A stretch of 64,000 nt of DNA, taken from NCBI GenBank assembly GCA_027014125.1, contig JALWEI010000020.1, positions 1-64,000 of the forward strand. Direction: 5' to 3'. The translations under genes were made by a program, and so were the position numbers. Shown one piece after another: positions 16,242 to 24,591 of this stretch (the stretch's first letter is position 1; each line of letters starts with the position of its first letter). Source of the DNA: Acidilobaceae archaeon. GTDB lineage: Archaea > Thermoproteota > Thermoprotei_A > Sulfolobales > Acidilobaceae. The notes beneath the pieces were generated by a model. That model saw nothing but the letters and a program-made list of their open reading frames with translations. It did not search any database and was not told where the DNA came from.

Positions 16242-16730
16242 CTACAGCGCTAGAACCTCCCTTGGCGTGAAAACTTTTATTTTCAGCATTTCAAGGTCCT
16301 CCCTTTTGTAGTCGCTTGTGTTCCACGTTAGAATTATTACGTCCTCGTACACCCTCTGAAGGTAGATGGCTAGTGCTACGAAGGGTGCATCATCCGGGTC
16401 TCGAACATACTCCATCGCCGCTTTTATAAGGGGTTTAATGGCGTCGCTCTCTATTGTCCGGACGCTTGATAGGAGTAGGGTGAGTAAGTGTCTCTGCTCT
16501 GCGGGGGAGACCCTCTTTTTCCGGGCCAGGTACTCCGTTTTCTTGGTTAACTCTTCGAGAAGCGCCTTCGGAGCATAGAGGTCTGCCTGGTCTTCCAGAA
16601 GCAGTATAACTCTCCTAGTGAAGCCGCCTGGCTTTATTAGCGACGATATTATGATGTTAGTATCCAGCACTATTGCTGGTTTCCTAGTAGTTCTTTCCTT
16701 AGCCTCTTCTTCACCTCCTCCTCTAGCCAT
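16242..16730 (-). CDS. PIN-domain ribonuclease (VapC-like toxin)
   Basis: About 162 residues from the ATG at 16730. The PIN core starts IVLDTNIIISSLIKPGG with the first catalytic Asp. A conserved Glu lies in LLEELTKK, and the distal acids are in DPDDAPFVALA and the following TWNTSDY. This matches the archaeal PIN_2 type, metal-dependent RNases usually acting as toxins. GTG at 16670, overlapping the antitoxin stop, is an alternative start but would cut into the first beta-strand; the ATG has GGAGG ten bases upstream. It lies directly downstream of the small gene at 16670-16921, a typical toxin-antitoxin order. Confidence 0.8.
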   Translation of the reverse strand: MARGGGEEEAKERTTRKPAIVLDTNIIISSLIKPGGFTRRVILLLEDQADLYAPKALLEELTKKTEYLARKKRVSPAEQRHLLTLLLSSVRTIESDAIKPLIKAAMEYVRDPDDAPFVALAIYLQRVYEDVIILTWNTSDYKREDLEMLKIKVFTPREVLAL

Positions 16731-16921
16731 TCGGCTTCTTCCTCCGTGATTCCTAGCCTAGCTGCTAGTATCTCGATGAGAGCAAGCCTGATAGCCTTGG
16801 ATAGGGTTCTCTCATCCACTTCTAGCCCACTCGGTACCTCTACTTCTACTAAGACCTTCCTACTCTCAGCCATTACTTCCCCCACGTTACTAAATTCTAT
16901 GACCAGCCTTATATTCTCCAT
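16670..16921 (-). CDS. Putative antitoxin partner of the PIN protein
   Basis: 83 residues, or 67 if ATG at 16873 (MAESRKVLVEVEVPSG) is used. A short beta-strand part is followed by a helical, acidic C-terminus (AIRLALIEILAARLGITEEE, then EEEVKKRL), as expected for an antitoxin that wraps around a PIN toxin. It overlaps the PIN gene by 61 bases in another frame. On the minus strand an A-box-like CTTAAACAT lies near 16970-16978, giving a leader of about 20-25 bases. Assignment rests on size, order and composition rather than a recognised family. Confidence 0.6.
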   Translation of the reverse strand: MENIRLVIEFSNVGEVMAESRKVLVEVEVPSGLEVDERTLSKAIRLALIEILAARLGITEEEAEWLEEEVKKRLRKELLGNQQ

Positions 16922-17054
16922 TCCACAATCACAATGTTCTTCAACACGAGAGAGCGGGTCAAGGGTAGCAAATGTTTAAGTTAACGCGTACCATCAGGAA
17001 CGTTCAGAAAGTGGGAGAGCCTTTGCCCTCGTGAGCCAAAGGGAGGGATTAGTC

Positions 17055-17100
17055 ATACTAAGAGAAAATTCAATATAATATCTCTTAAAAATCTTAGTAT
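17055..17100. repeat. AT-rich inverted repeat inside the tRNA-Pro island
   Basis: ATACTAAGA at 17055-17063 is exactly complementary to TCTTAGTAT at 17092-17100, with 28 bases between. An alternative inner pairing joins AAGAGA (17060-17065) to TCTCTT (17081-17086). The spacer is AT-rich, unlike the chromosome around it. It could be a former recombination site, a terminator or an operator; no choice can be made. Confidence 0.5.
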
Positions 17101-17207
17101 ATGGGCATGAAGTCTAATTCACGAAAGGCCCCATATAGGAGTCCGGCTGTGCCCTCACGGCGTATAGGCCGTATGCCTTTCATTTAAGCTATGGCAGGCC
17201 TCAGGAG

Positions 17208-17245
17208 CCCCGTGGTCCGGGGTTCAAATCCCCGCGGCCACACCA
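17208..17245 (+). pseudogene. Partial copy of tRNA-Pro 3' end (attachment-site duplicate)
   Basis: Bases 17208-17245 repeat 15936-15973 with one mismatch (A at 17240 for C), covering the 3' anticodon stem, variable region, T arm, acceptor strand and CCA. The 5' half of a tRNA is missing upstream, so it cannot be functional. This is the expected trace of integration into the tRNA gene. Confidence 0.8.
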
Positions 17246-17253
17246 AGTATTGT

Positions 17254-19380
17254 TTATGCGTATGGGCTTCCTTGCGGCGTTTGCAATGACTTAGGTGGCC
17301 TAGCGGTTGCCCTCATCGTGTAGTCTAGTATCTTTAGCGCGGTTTTCCGTGAGAGGAACCTATTGTTTACCCCGCAGTACGGGCTGAATACGCATTTCGG
17401 GCATCCGTCTTCACATGTGCAAGATGCTAGTATGTTCTCGGCTATATCATGTATTCTCTCTAGCCTCTCGTACACTAGTTTCGATGCCCCGTGCCCTCCG
17501 GGGGCTGAGTCGTAGATGACTATGTGGCCGCTGGGGTAGCTTACTCCCCCTAGGTCTGTGTCTGACGCTCCTACTACTGGTCTTGCTGCTGCTATTATCG
17601 TGTGCTCTAGGGCGTGGTACCCGCTTATGAGTGCCACCTCATCGGTGATACCTGGGTTTGGATACCTTGTTGCTACTCCTTTTGTCCAGAAGATCCATTT
17701 TAGCGGTTCCCTATATGCGACCTCTGATAGCGTTGCTCCACTGTACTCGTCTTTCACGTAGTACCCTTCTACTGTGATTAGTATCTTGACGTCTGCGTAT
17801 ACAAGCCTCAGGGGGCCTAGGGTCCTGTCTTCTAGGGGGCTTATCTCTACTACGTCTATACTGTACATGGGTTTGGTGTAGAAGTTCAGGGAGGCGTCTA
17901 CCCTCCTTACTTCGGCCCTCATGGCCTCTATGTCTAGCTTCGTGCTAACGTAGGTCCTGCCTCCGTGGTAGTAGACTGCCCCGGGGTAGAGGTCGTAGAG
18001 GGCCATGGGCATCTCCCTCCTCCCTATCTCCTTGCCCGACTCGATTATCCTAACCTGGGGCCCGCTAGACCTTAGGCCTCCGTGGGCCTCTATGTAGTCC
18101 CTGAGCCTGGTCCATCTTGGGATTAGCTTGTCGCCTGCCCTTACCGCTAGCCCCATGACTTTGAGGTCCTCAGCGGCGGCTGCTAGCTCTGGGGGGAGCT
18201 GGTTTATGCTGAGCATTCCCCTCTGGAGTAGTAGTGCTGCTAGGTGTATCCTCGTTATCTCCCTGTTCCCCGGCTCTATGTAGCCTGGGTCGGGCTTCAT
18301 TGTGAATAGCTCTATGGGCTTGTTTAGGAAGTATGCCTCTATTGGGTCGTCTCCCATCACTGTTACTACTAGCCCTGGCTTGTCTCTCCTGCCCGCTCTG
18401 CCTGCCCTTTGTATGTAGCTGGATATGCTCCTTGGTAGGTGTGCCATGACCACTGCGTCTAGGTCTCCTAGGTCTATGCCTAGCTCCATTGTGGGGGTGG
18501 CTACTACTGCCTTTATCCTACCCTCTTTGAAGTCCTCCTCGACCCTTCTCCTATCCTCCGGCATTAGCCCGGCTCTGTGGACTCCAACCGTGACTCCGTG
18601 GCTTTTCCTCGCTATTCTTGCTATTAGCTCCGCCATCTGCTGGCTGTCAACGAAGCCTAGTACCTTGAGGCCCCTCCTGGCGAGTAGGGCGATTATGGAT
18701 GCCGTGGTGCTCCACCTGCTACCGTAGCCGTAGTCGGCTAGGAGGTGGAGCGCCGCCCCCTTCCTCCTGCGCGGCCCCTCTATAACCTCGACCTCCCTGC
18801 CGAATAGCTTGGATGCCATGTACCCTGGGTTGCCTAGCGTGGCTCCCGCACCTATAGCTGTGAAGCCTCCAGCTGCGTCTTCCAGCCTGTGGAGGACCCA
18901 CCTGACGTGGCTCCCGAATACTCCCCTGTAGACGTGCATCTCGTCTAGGACAACCACCTCTATGTTGGAGACTAGCCTCCTGAACCTGTCACTCATAGCC
19001 AGGCCGACGTGGACCATGTCTGGGTTGGAAACTAGTATGTGGGGCGGGTCACTGTATATGGAGACCCTCTCTCCCCGCGGCGTGTCCCCGTCAAGCACCG
19101 CCACTCTTATGCCTAGCCTACCCTCTGCCAGGACCTTGATCCTGTAGAGCTGGTCCCTGGCTAGCGCCTTGGTGGGGTACAATATGAGGGCGTAGGGCCT
19201 AGCCAGGCCGGGGCCCCGCCTGGTGATCTCGTCCAGTATAGGGGTTAGGAACGCCTCTGTCTTGCCTGTCCCCGTGCCCGAGACGATAACATGATCCACC
19301 CTCCTCCTGGCGGCCTCTATGGCTTGATGCTGGAACTTGTATAGCCTCCGGATCCCGAAGTACCTTAGCGCCTCGACCAC
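17254..19380 (-). CDS. DEAD/DEAH-box helicase with C-terminal DUF1998 zinc domain
   Basis: At least 708 residues. Superfamily 2 motifs in order: Q-motif region YKFQHQAIEAARR, Walker A VSGTGTGKTEAF, PTKALARDQ, DEMH box (VVLDEMHVY), GAGATLGNP, then the second RecA domain with TPTMELGIDLGDLDAVVMAHLPRSISSYIQRAGRAGR. The DUF1998 tail carries CTCEDGCPKCVFSPYC, a four-cysteine metal site. Relatives (YprA/MrfA type) are DNA helicases linked to repair. GTG at 19380 is the first usual start codon, but family-like coding sequence continues upstream in the same frame to about 19530. The N-terminus is therefore uncertain. Confidence 0.88.
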   Translation of the reverse strand: MVEALRYFGIRRLYKFQHQAIEAARRRVDHVIVSGTGTGKTEAFLTPILDEITRRGPGLARPYALILYPTKALARDQLYRIKVLAEGRLGIRVAVLDGDTPRGERVSIYSDPPHILVSNPDMVHVGLAMSDRFRRLVSNIEVVVLDEMHVYRGVFGSHVRWVLHRLEDAAGGFTAIGAGATLGNPGYMASKLFGREVEVIEGPRRRKGAALHLLADYGYGSRWSTTASIIALLARRGLKVLGFVDSQQMAELIARIARKSHGVTVGVHRAGLMPEDRRRVEEDFKEGRIKAVVATPTMELGIDLGDLDAVVMAHLPRSISSYIQRAGRAGRRDKPGLVVTVMGDDPIEAYFLNKPIELFTMKPDPGYIEPGNREITRIHLAALLLQRGMLSINQLPPELAAAAEDLKVMGLAVRAGDKLIPRWTRLRDYIEAHGGLRSSGPQVRIIESGKEIGRREMPMALYDLYPGAVYYHGGRTYVSTKLDIEAMRAEVRRVDASLNFYTKPMYSIDVVEISPLEDRTLGPLRLVYADVKILITVEGYYVKDEYSGATLSEVAYREPLKWIFWTKGVATRYPNPGITDEVALISGYHALEHTIIAAARPVVGASDTDLGGVSYPSGHIVIYDSAPGGHGASKLVYERLERIHDIAENILASCTCEDGCPKCVFSPYCGVNNRFLSRKTALKILDYTMRATARPPKSLQTPQGSPYA

Positions 19381-19618
19381 GGGCTTGGAGAGGCCTGCCT
19401 CCTCGAGGCTGGGGCCAGGCTCCGGGGGGCCTTGGAGCTCTAGGTGAGTATACCTTACCCCTCCCCCCTGCCTTTGCAGGGTTGCATCGATCTCCTTGAC
19501 TATATCCCTGTATGGCGTTGCTTCTCCTATCCCCGCAGCACCCCCTGGGGGCTGGGGAGGATTGGGGGTATTATCCTAGGGCTCTGCCTGGGGAAAGAAT
19601 GGTTTTTTGTGTGTTGAG

Positions 19619-20041
19619 CTACTTCTTCTTGCTCGAGTAGCAGGCTCCTAGCCCCTTGGCTAGTTGTATTAGAAGGCCGAGGCCAACCTGTACGTCCTTG
19701 TCTCTGAGCGCGCCTAGCATGCCTGTTAGGCCTACCGGTTTTACTCCCTTCCTGCTGACCTCGGCCATGGACTTTATTGTGCACCTGGTTAGGTCCTCTA
19801 TTGTCTGCTTCGAGTCTATTATGTCGTCTGGGTCCGCCTTGTCTAGGCCTGAGCCAGCTGCATCGACCAGTCCTAGTGCCCGGTATATTGTTAGGTCGTC
19901 TGCCATTAGCGTCATTAGGTCCTCGGACTTCTCGCTGAGGGCTTTGAGAAGGTCCAGCATGCCGGACTTCTTTAGGGCTACGGCGACCTCGATTAGGTCC
20001 TTGAGGGCTTGTGCCTCATACTCGCTCCTAGGCTCCGCCAT
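19619..20041 (-). CDS. DUF1641 protein, partner of the SQR
   Basis: 140 residues, mostly helical, of the DUF1641 type. It has ALKDLIEVAVALKKSGMLDLLKALSEKSEDLM at the start and VGLTGMLGALRDKDVQVGLGLLIQLAKGLG near the end. Such genes are commonly found next to sulfide:quinone oxidoreductase-like flavoproteins in archaea; a role in membrane association or electron transfer is inferred only. It begins six bases after the stop of the flavoprotein gene, so the pair forms an operon. The C-terminus is basic (SSKKK). Confidence 0.75.
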   Translation of the reverse strand: MAEPRSEYEAQALKDLIEVAVALKKSGMLDLLKALSEKSEDLMTLMADDLTIYRALGLVDAAGSGLDKADPDDIIDSKQTIEDLTRCTIKSMAEVSRKGVKPVGLTGMLGALRDKDVQVGLGLLIQLAKGLGACYSSKKK

Positions 20042-20047
20042 CCCGGG

Positions 20048-21223
20048 TCACCCCATCTTTATCGCGGAGATCCAGGACTCGTAGAAGGCTTGTTTTAGTA
20101 TCCTAACCAGGGGGCTCCTCGCTATGCTGTAACACTTCATTGTTCTCCTGCCCTCCGACTCGTTGTACCTGACCTCGCAGAAGCCGGCGAAGGCTGAGAG
20201 GCCATAGTAGCCTATGCATGGTATCATGCCCCGTGGCATGTAGACCGGGTATGCTCCTACCATGTCTGCTACTATACTGTTTGCCGCCACCTCTGCCGCG
20301 TAGTGGACTGGTATGCCCGCCGTTGGCAGCCCTGCGGGGGGCATAGAGTGCTCCCCGACCATGTATACGTCGTCATAGTCTGGGTGCCTGAAGTTGTATC
20401 CCCTCACCGGCGCGAACCTGCCGTCCATCTTCCACTGGAAGCCCTCGCTCTGCGCTAATACGTCTGGCAACCTCGAGGGCGGGACCTTTATGAGGAGGTC
20501 ATAGCTCTCCTCGACGTTGCCCGCCCTTACAACCTTCTTCTCCGGGTCGATCTCCTCTAGGCCCTTTATTGGGACGTACTCGACTCCGACGCTCTCCATC
20601 CTCTCCTTCCATGCCCTACTGATCTCTGGACCCAGTGGCCCTAGGGGCACCTCCCCGGGGGAGAGGAGCTTCACATCTATCTTGGCCCCACGGTTCCTGA
20701 AGGTCTCTGCTATGTGTGTAGCTGCCTCGTAGGGATACATTCCACACCTGTGAGGGGTCTCGGGTACCAGGACTACTACTTTGCCTCCCTTGAACTTGGC
20801 CAGTTCCTTCCTCATCTCCTCCGCCGCCTCCATTGTATAATTGTGTACTCCTGCCTGCTGTAGCCCCGGGTAGGCGTCCCACCCGTACTTTGTCCCTAGC
20901 GAGACTACCAGGTAGTCGTATGAGTACACGTCTCCTGACTCGGTGTATACGACCCTATTGGCGGCGTCAATCCTTGTTGCCCGTCCCACTACAATCCTAG
21001 CACCCAGCCTCTTGAAGTTCTCTACTGAGGCCCTGATCTTCTCCTTGCTTATCATGCCGAATGCCAGGTCAGCGTATAACGGCTGGAAGTCGTGCCACGG
21101 ATCTGCTGTTAACATTGTAACATCAGCGTCTAGCCCGATTTGCTCCTTAGCCTTGTATATTCCCCTTAATGCAATATAGCCCCCTGTCCCGCCTCCCAGG
21201 ATCAAAATCTTCTTTGCCAACAC
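20048..21223 (-). CDS. sqr: Sulfide:quinone oxidoreductase-type flavoprotein
   Basis: About 391 residues, two-dinucleotide-binding-domain fold. The N-terminal FAD site is KKILILGGGTGGYIALRG. A redox cysteine occurs in ETPHRCGMYPYEAA, and a second candidate in MIPCIGYYG near the C-terminus. The second FAD contact is VYMVGEHSMPPAGLPTAG. No cysteine matches the first of the three in Aquifex SQR. The C-terminal tail is amphipathic, fitting monotopic membrane binding. It would oxidise sulfide to polysulfide and reduce quinone. GTG at 21223 has GGGGTG just upstream; GTG 21229 and TTG 21220 are alternatives. An A-box (GGTTTAAAG, about 21241-21252) suggests a nearly leaderless message. Confidence 0.82.
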   Translation of the reverse strand: MLAKKILILGGGTGGYIALRGIYKAKEQIGLDADVTMLTADPWHDFQPLYADLAFGMISKEKIRASVENFKRLGARIVVGRATRIDAANRVVYTESGDVYSYDYLVVSLGTKYGWDAYPGLQQAGVHNYTMEAAEEMRKELAKFKGGKVVVLVPETPHRCGMYPYEAATHIAETFRNRGAKIDVKLLSPGEVPLGPLGPEISRAWKERMESVGVEYVPIKGLEEIDPEKKVVRAGNVEESYDLLIKVPPSRLPDVLAQSEGFQWKMDGRFAPVRGYNFRHPDYDDVYMVGEHSMPPAGLPTAGIPVHYAAEVAANSIVADMVGAYPVYMPRGMIPCIGYYGLSAFAGFCEVRYNESEGRRTMKCYSIARSPLVRILKQAFYESWISAIKMG

Positions 21224-21428
21224 GTGCACCCCGCCGGGGGTCTTTAAACCCCTGCACTATATACATGTCTATACCATGTTTGCCATAATAAAACTTGCCT
21301 CCATAATTATTAAAATTGGTTACAGGAGAACCCCGGCCCCAGCTTATAAGGGAGTCATACCCCGGTAATCCACCATTAATTCCACCCGTACACGCCAAAA
21401 CACCTGTAAGGCCCGTACTAGGTTACCG

Positions 21429-21914
21429 GTGTTGCCAGTGGAAGGAGTAGAGGTAGCCCCCGCGCCAGTACACCCTACCCCTGGCCTGGCGGCCCCCGAC
21501 GAGGACCTGAGCAGGCTTGACCTGTTCTACAGCCTACTCGGGATATCAGCTGTGGTAAGGGGCAACGTTAGGAGAGAGACCCTGGCATACGCCGCCGCCG
21601 TGTTCGAGGAGATGCTGGCAAGCCTGTCACCCCTGATCCCCGAGGAGGCAGGGAGCATGGTCAACCCACCTCTGCTAGACGCACTGGAGGCGGCAGACTG
21701 CCTGGGCCCAGAGGCCCTAAGGGAGGTGCTCGAGTGGGCCGTCTACACCCTGCACGGGATCCCCGGGGAAGTGGACATAGGGCTGGTTGAGGATTATGCC
21801 GAGTGCATGGGATGGGAGATGGGGCCGATAGGCGTGGATGAGAAGATAGTAGCTGGAGCCATAATACTCTCACTCACAGGCAGCTTCCACAAGTACCTAT
21901 CCCGGGCATGGTAG
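21429..21914 (+). CDS. Helical protein of unknown function
   Basis: Not recognised. 161 residues: a Pro-rich N-terminal stretch, then helices rich in Ala, Leu and Glu (ETLAYAAAVFEEMLASLSPL; PEALREVLEWAVYTLHG). Cysteines occur singly at two places, with no metal motif. GTG at 21429 gives MLPVEGVEV; GTG at 21438 is possible. It is divergent from the SQR operon across about 200 bases of AT-rich spacer that contains several TTTAAA/TATA-like elements. It precedes the phosphoesterase gene by 63 bases. Confidence 0.6.
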   Translation: MLPVEGVEVAPAPVHPTPGLAAPDEDLSRLDLFYSLLGISAVVRGNVRRETLAYAAAVFEEMLASLSPLIPEEAGSMVNPPLLDALEAADCLGPEALREVLEWAVYTLHGIPGEVDIGLVEDYAECMGWEMGPIGVDEKIVAGAIILSLTGSFHKYLSRAW

Positions 21915-21977
21915 GAGGGGCAACCGTCTTTACCCCCAGGACAGGCCTAGCAATGATTATTAGGCCTATGAGGAGCG

Positions 21978-22730
21978 ATGGGCAGGCTGAGTGGTGACGG
22001 CACTATTGTAGCGCCGAGGCCCTGCTGGGACGGCGTTTATGGAGTCAGCGATATACACAGCCCCCGGTACCTAGGGTTGTACAGGACAGCCCTCTCAGGG
22101 GTCGACGACCTTAAGATACTAATCCTAGCCGGCGATATCATCGACAAGGGGAGGCACCAATGGCTCAAGCCCGTTATAGAAGGAGTATTATCCAGGTTCC
22201 CCCGTGCCAGGCTTATAGGCGTCTACGGAAATGAGGAGTATGAGGAGGCTAGGAGCAGCCTCTCCAGGTACCCCGGGGTGGAGTGGCTGGACGACTCCTA
22301 CACAGTGGTGGATAAGGGGTCGTGCAGGCTGGCGGTCGTGGGCACAACCGGAGCCCTCGACAGGTTGACGCGGTGGCAGAGGAGGCATAAGCCGGAACTG
22401 GCGGAGGTTTACAGGAGGAGGCCCCGGGTCTTGGCAGGTCTTATAAGAGAGGCTAGGAGCGCTGCCGATGCCGTTGTGCTCGTGTCCCATTATGCACTCT
22501 CGTCTGCGACTATAGTGGGGGAGCCTCGTGGGGTGTGGCCCGAGCTGTACTCTCGCAGCATGGAGAGGCTCCTCGCCGAAGCTAGGCCCGATGCAGCTGT
22601 GCATGGCCATGCTCATAGGGGAAGGCCCTACGCACTAGTCGGCGGGGTTCCCGTGTATAACGTTGCTCTCCCCCTGACCCGTAGGCTTACCAGGATCGTT
22701 GGCAGGGTGGGCCTGGACTCCTTCCTCTAG
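21978..22730 (+). CDS. Calcineurin-like metallophosphoesterase
   Basis: 250 residues with the ordered two-metal motifs: GVSDIHS, LAGDIIDKG, VYGNEEY (replacing GNHD), VSHYALS and HGHAHRG. It hydrolyses a phosphate ester with a binuclear metal site; the substrate is not predictable, though nucleotides or nucleic acids are common in the family. The GNEE variant in place of GNHD removes the usual general-acid histidine, which also occurs in some archaeal members. ATG at 21978 follows GAGGAG directly, giving a good ribosome site. No signal peptide. Confidence 0.85.
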   Translation: MGRLSGDGTIVAPRPCWDGVYGVSDIHSPRYLGLYRTALSGVDDLKILILAGDIIDKGRHQWLKPVIEGVLSRFPRARLIGVYGNEEYEEARSSLSRYPGVEWLDDSYTVVDKGSCRLAVVGTTGALDRLTRWQRRHKPELAEVYRRRPRVLAGLIREARSAADAVVLVSHYALSSATIVGEPRGVWPELYSRSMERLLAEARPDAAVHGHAHRGRPYALVGGVPVYNVALPLTRRLTRIVGRVGLDSFL

Positions 22731-22805
22731 CCCTCGGGCATCTTCCCTTATAAGCCTGGTACTGCAAGGGGCTTAGGATCGGATGGACCCCACGTGAGGT
22801 GAAGA

Positions 22806-23597
22806 GTGACGCCCATGCACTTGAGGATGCCGAGCCGTGCTTCAGCCTTGAAGATTGGTATAGCGGCTATGCTCACCTGGATGATCTTCGGCGGCTACAT
22901 CCTCGCCAGCGTGCTGGGCGTCCACCTCTCCCCTCCCGTCCTCGTAGTACTCATACTATCCTCCTTCCTAGTATTCTACGTCGTCGTCGACAGGATTCAT
23001 AGGAGCCTCGGGGAGCTATATGAAGCGGAGCTCGAGGACCTGTATTTCCCTGGCGATGAGGTTATAGATAATGACGACTCGACCTTCCTGGTCTGGGTGC
23101 TCGTGGACAGGATAGCCTCGTTAATGTCATCCAAGGAGAGGCCCCAGGTAGCCATAATATCAGCCAGCCTAGGGGTACCCCTGATAGCCTACCCCGCCGA
23201 GGGGATCAACTATGACCCGGATCTCACCAAGAAGCTAGAGATGGCTGGAGGCGAGGTTCTAACCCATAGGGCTGGCCAGAACCTCATAGTGATCCTTCCA
23301 ATGCACATATACGCGGCGCTGAAGAGGATGGTCGAGGAGGCGGACGGTGAGGCGATCGAGATAACCTCGCCCAAGGAGCTGGCGGCCCTATACTCTGTAG
23401 CTTACGCTATAGCCAGCGAGCTTGCAGGAGACGCCAGCGAAACAATCAAACACTACATGGCGTTCAAGACCATAGTAAAGCTAGCCAAGACCGGGTCAAT
23501 AATAGTCCCCGAGAAGATGCTATACAACTCACTCCCCCTAGACAACGATACCAAGCTAAAGATCATACAACAACTCAGGGACGAGAAGCTAATATAA
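22806..23597 (+). CDS. Two-helix membrane protein with cytoplasmic domain, unknown function
   Basis: Not assigned. 263 residues: two adjacent N-terminal membrane helices (about 15-37 and 43-60), then a soluble domain of about 200 residues. This includes RPQVAIISASLGVPLIAYPAEG, a GGEVLTHRAG segment, and a helical end ALYSVAYAIASELAGDA. GTG at 22806 (GAGGTGAAGA upstream) or ATG at 22815 may be the start. It stands between the phosphoesterase and tRNA-Ile on the same strand. Reasonable codon use and clear domain organisation support it as real. Confidence 0.65.
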   Translation: MTPMHLRMPSRASALKIGIAAMLTWMIFGGYILASVLGVHLSPPVLVVLILSSFLVFYVVVDRIHRSLGELYEAELEDLYFPGDEVIDNDDSTFLVWVLVDRIASLMSSKERPQVAIISASLGVPLIAYPAEGINYDPDLTKKLEMAGGEVLTHRAGQNLIVILPMHIYAALKRMVEEADGEAIEITSPKELAALYSVAYAIASELAGDASETIKHYMAFKTIVKLAKTGSIIVPEKMLYNSLPLDNDTKLKIIQQLRDEKLI

Positions 23598-23685
23598 GCC
23601 CCAGCAAGGAGACCAAACCCCTTAAAAACCCACAAACAAACAGCCCCAACCCTGGGGCTAGAGAGTAGAGGCCCCGCTGGGCCTA

Positions 23686-23762
23686 GGGCCCGTAGCTCAG
23701 CCAGGTAGAGCGCCCGGCTGATAACCGGGCGGTCGGGGGTTCGAATCCCCCCGGGCCCACCA
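23686..23762 (+). tRNA. tRNA-Ile (anticodon GAU)
   Basis: Acceptor GGGCCCG pairs with CGGGCCC at 23752-23758; A73 and CCA are encoded. The anticodon stem CCCGG/CCGGG holds the loop CTGATAA, giving GAU. The T arm is CGGGGG-TTCGAAT-CCCCCC type. No intron. The region after it is gene-poor, but no second copy of the tRNA end was found. Confidence 0.95.
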
Positions 23763-24591
23763 CCTCGGAGCTACGCCCCTCAACCCCATACCTACACCTC
23801 TCCCAACAATCAACAATGCTCTCCAGGCTCCCGATGTACCTGGTTATCACCTTGCCGGCCTTATGGTGTTGCTCGTAGATGTATGGCCTACCCTTGCACT
23901 ATTATCCCGCGCACCACCAGGCAATAGCGTACACCCCTGTAGTTAACCTTAACTACCCACAATCACACAACACTAAGTCACCGGCCCTAATAAACACGAT
24001 ACAAATGTAAAGAATTAATGAGTTAGAAACGTGTATTATACGTTTATCATCACCTTCTCGTGATACTTGTACTACGGGTACTGGTGTTATTGTTTCATTA
24101 GTTTACGTGGTTCTAGCGTGACTAGTATCTTCCTGTATGGGTGCCTCTTGCCCGGGTAGGGTAGTACTGCTATGGGGATTGCCATGCTACGACTCCGCAG
24201 AATCCTTACCAGGGCATAGGCTAGGGCTGCAATCAAGTACAGCACATCGCTATACCCGAAAGAGCCTAGGCGTTCACCTGCACGGCTCCCCCTGTCCTCT
24301 GCCTCGCTGTCTTTCTTTCGGGCAGCACGTGGGCTAGGTCTCCCTCTAGCTCCCACAGCACCGCATCCACACTATTGGAGCTTGGCGTAGTTACACAGCA
24401 CCTCTGGCTTCTAACAGCCTTTGGTCTCCATGTCAACCAGACCATCCCAGACTGACACCTGAAGGCGAGAGAATAGCCAAACTCACGCTAGAACTCCTAG
24501 AGAGGTTATGGAGAGATGGGAGGCCGAATCCCTATAGCCTAATCTATCATCCTTTTTCCCTGCGTGGAAGCGCCTGGGTTGGTGGGATTGC
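23763..24591. other. Gene-poor, partly AT-rich spacer with coding remnants
   Basis: No convincing intact gene. Positions 23990-24060 are AT-rich. A minus-strand frame at 24087-24356 (89 residues, one hydrophobic segment YSDVLYLIAALAYALVRIL) could be a fragment but has no start signal or family match. On the plus strand around 24455-24560 a frame without a start reads like coding sequence (LTPEGERIAKLTLELLERL, then PNPYSLIYHP). It probably represents a decayed gene just before the RelE-like toxin. Confidence 0.45.

Larger units (their letters stand above)
15974..17245. mobile_element. Small island integrated at tRNA-Pro
   Basis: The segment between the tRNA-Pro 3' end and a 38-base copy of that end (37 of 38 identical) has the layout left by archaeal tRNA-targeting integrases: an intact tRNA on one side, its 3' half on the other. 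It holds only a PIN-toxin/antitoxin-like pair, an AT-rich palindrome and spacer. Positions 15974-16241 show no supported gene. No integrase gene is inside, so it would be a deleted remnant. Base composition near 17060-17100 is much more AT-rich than the surroundings. Confidence 0.55.

Noticed and set aside
24087-24356. Minus-strand frame of 89 codons with one hydrophobic segment
   Set aside because: No ribosome site, no family similarity and atypical start; left as a possible fragment in the spacer entry.
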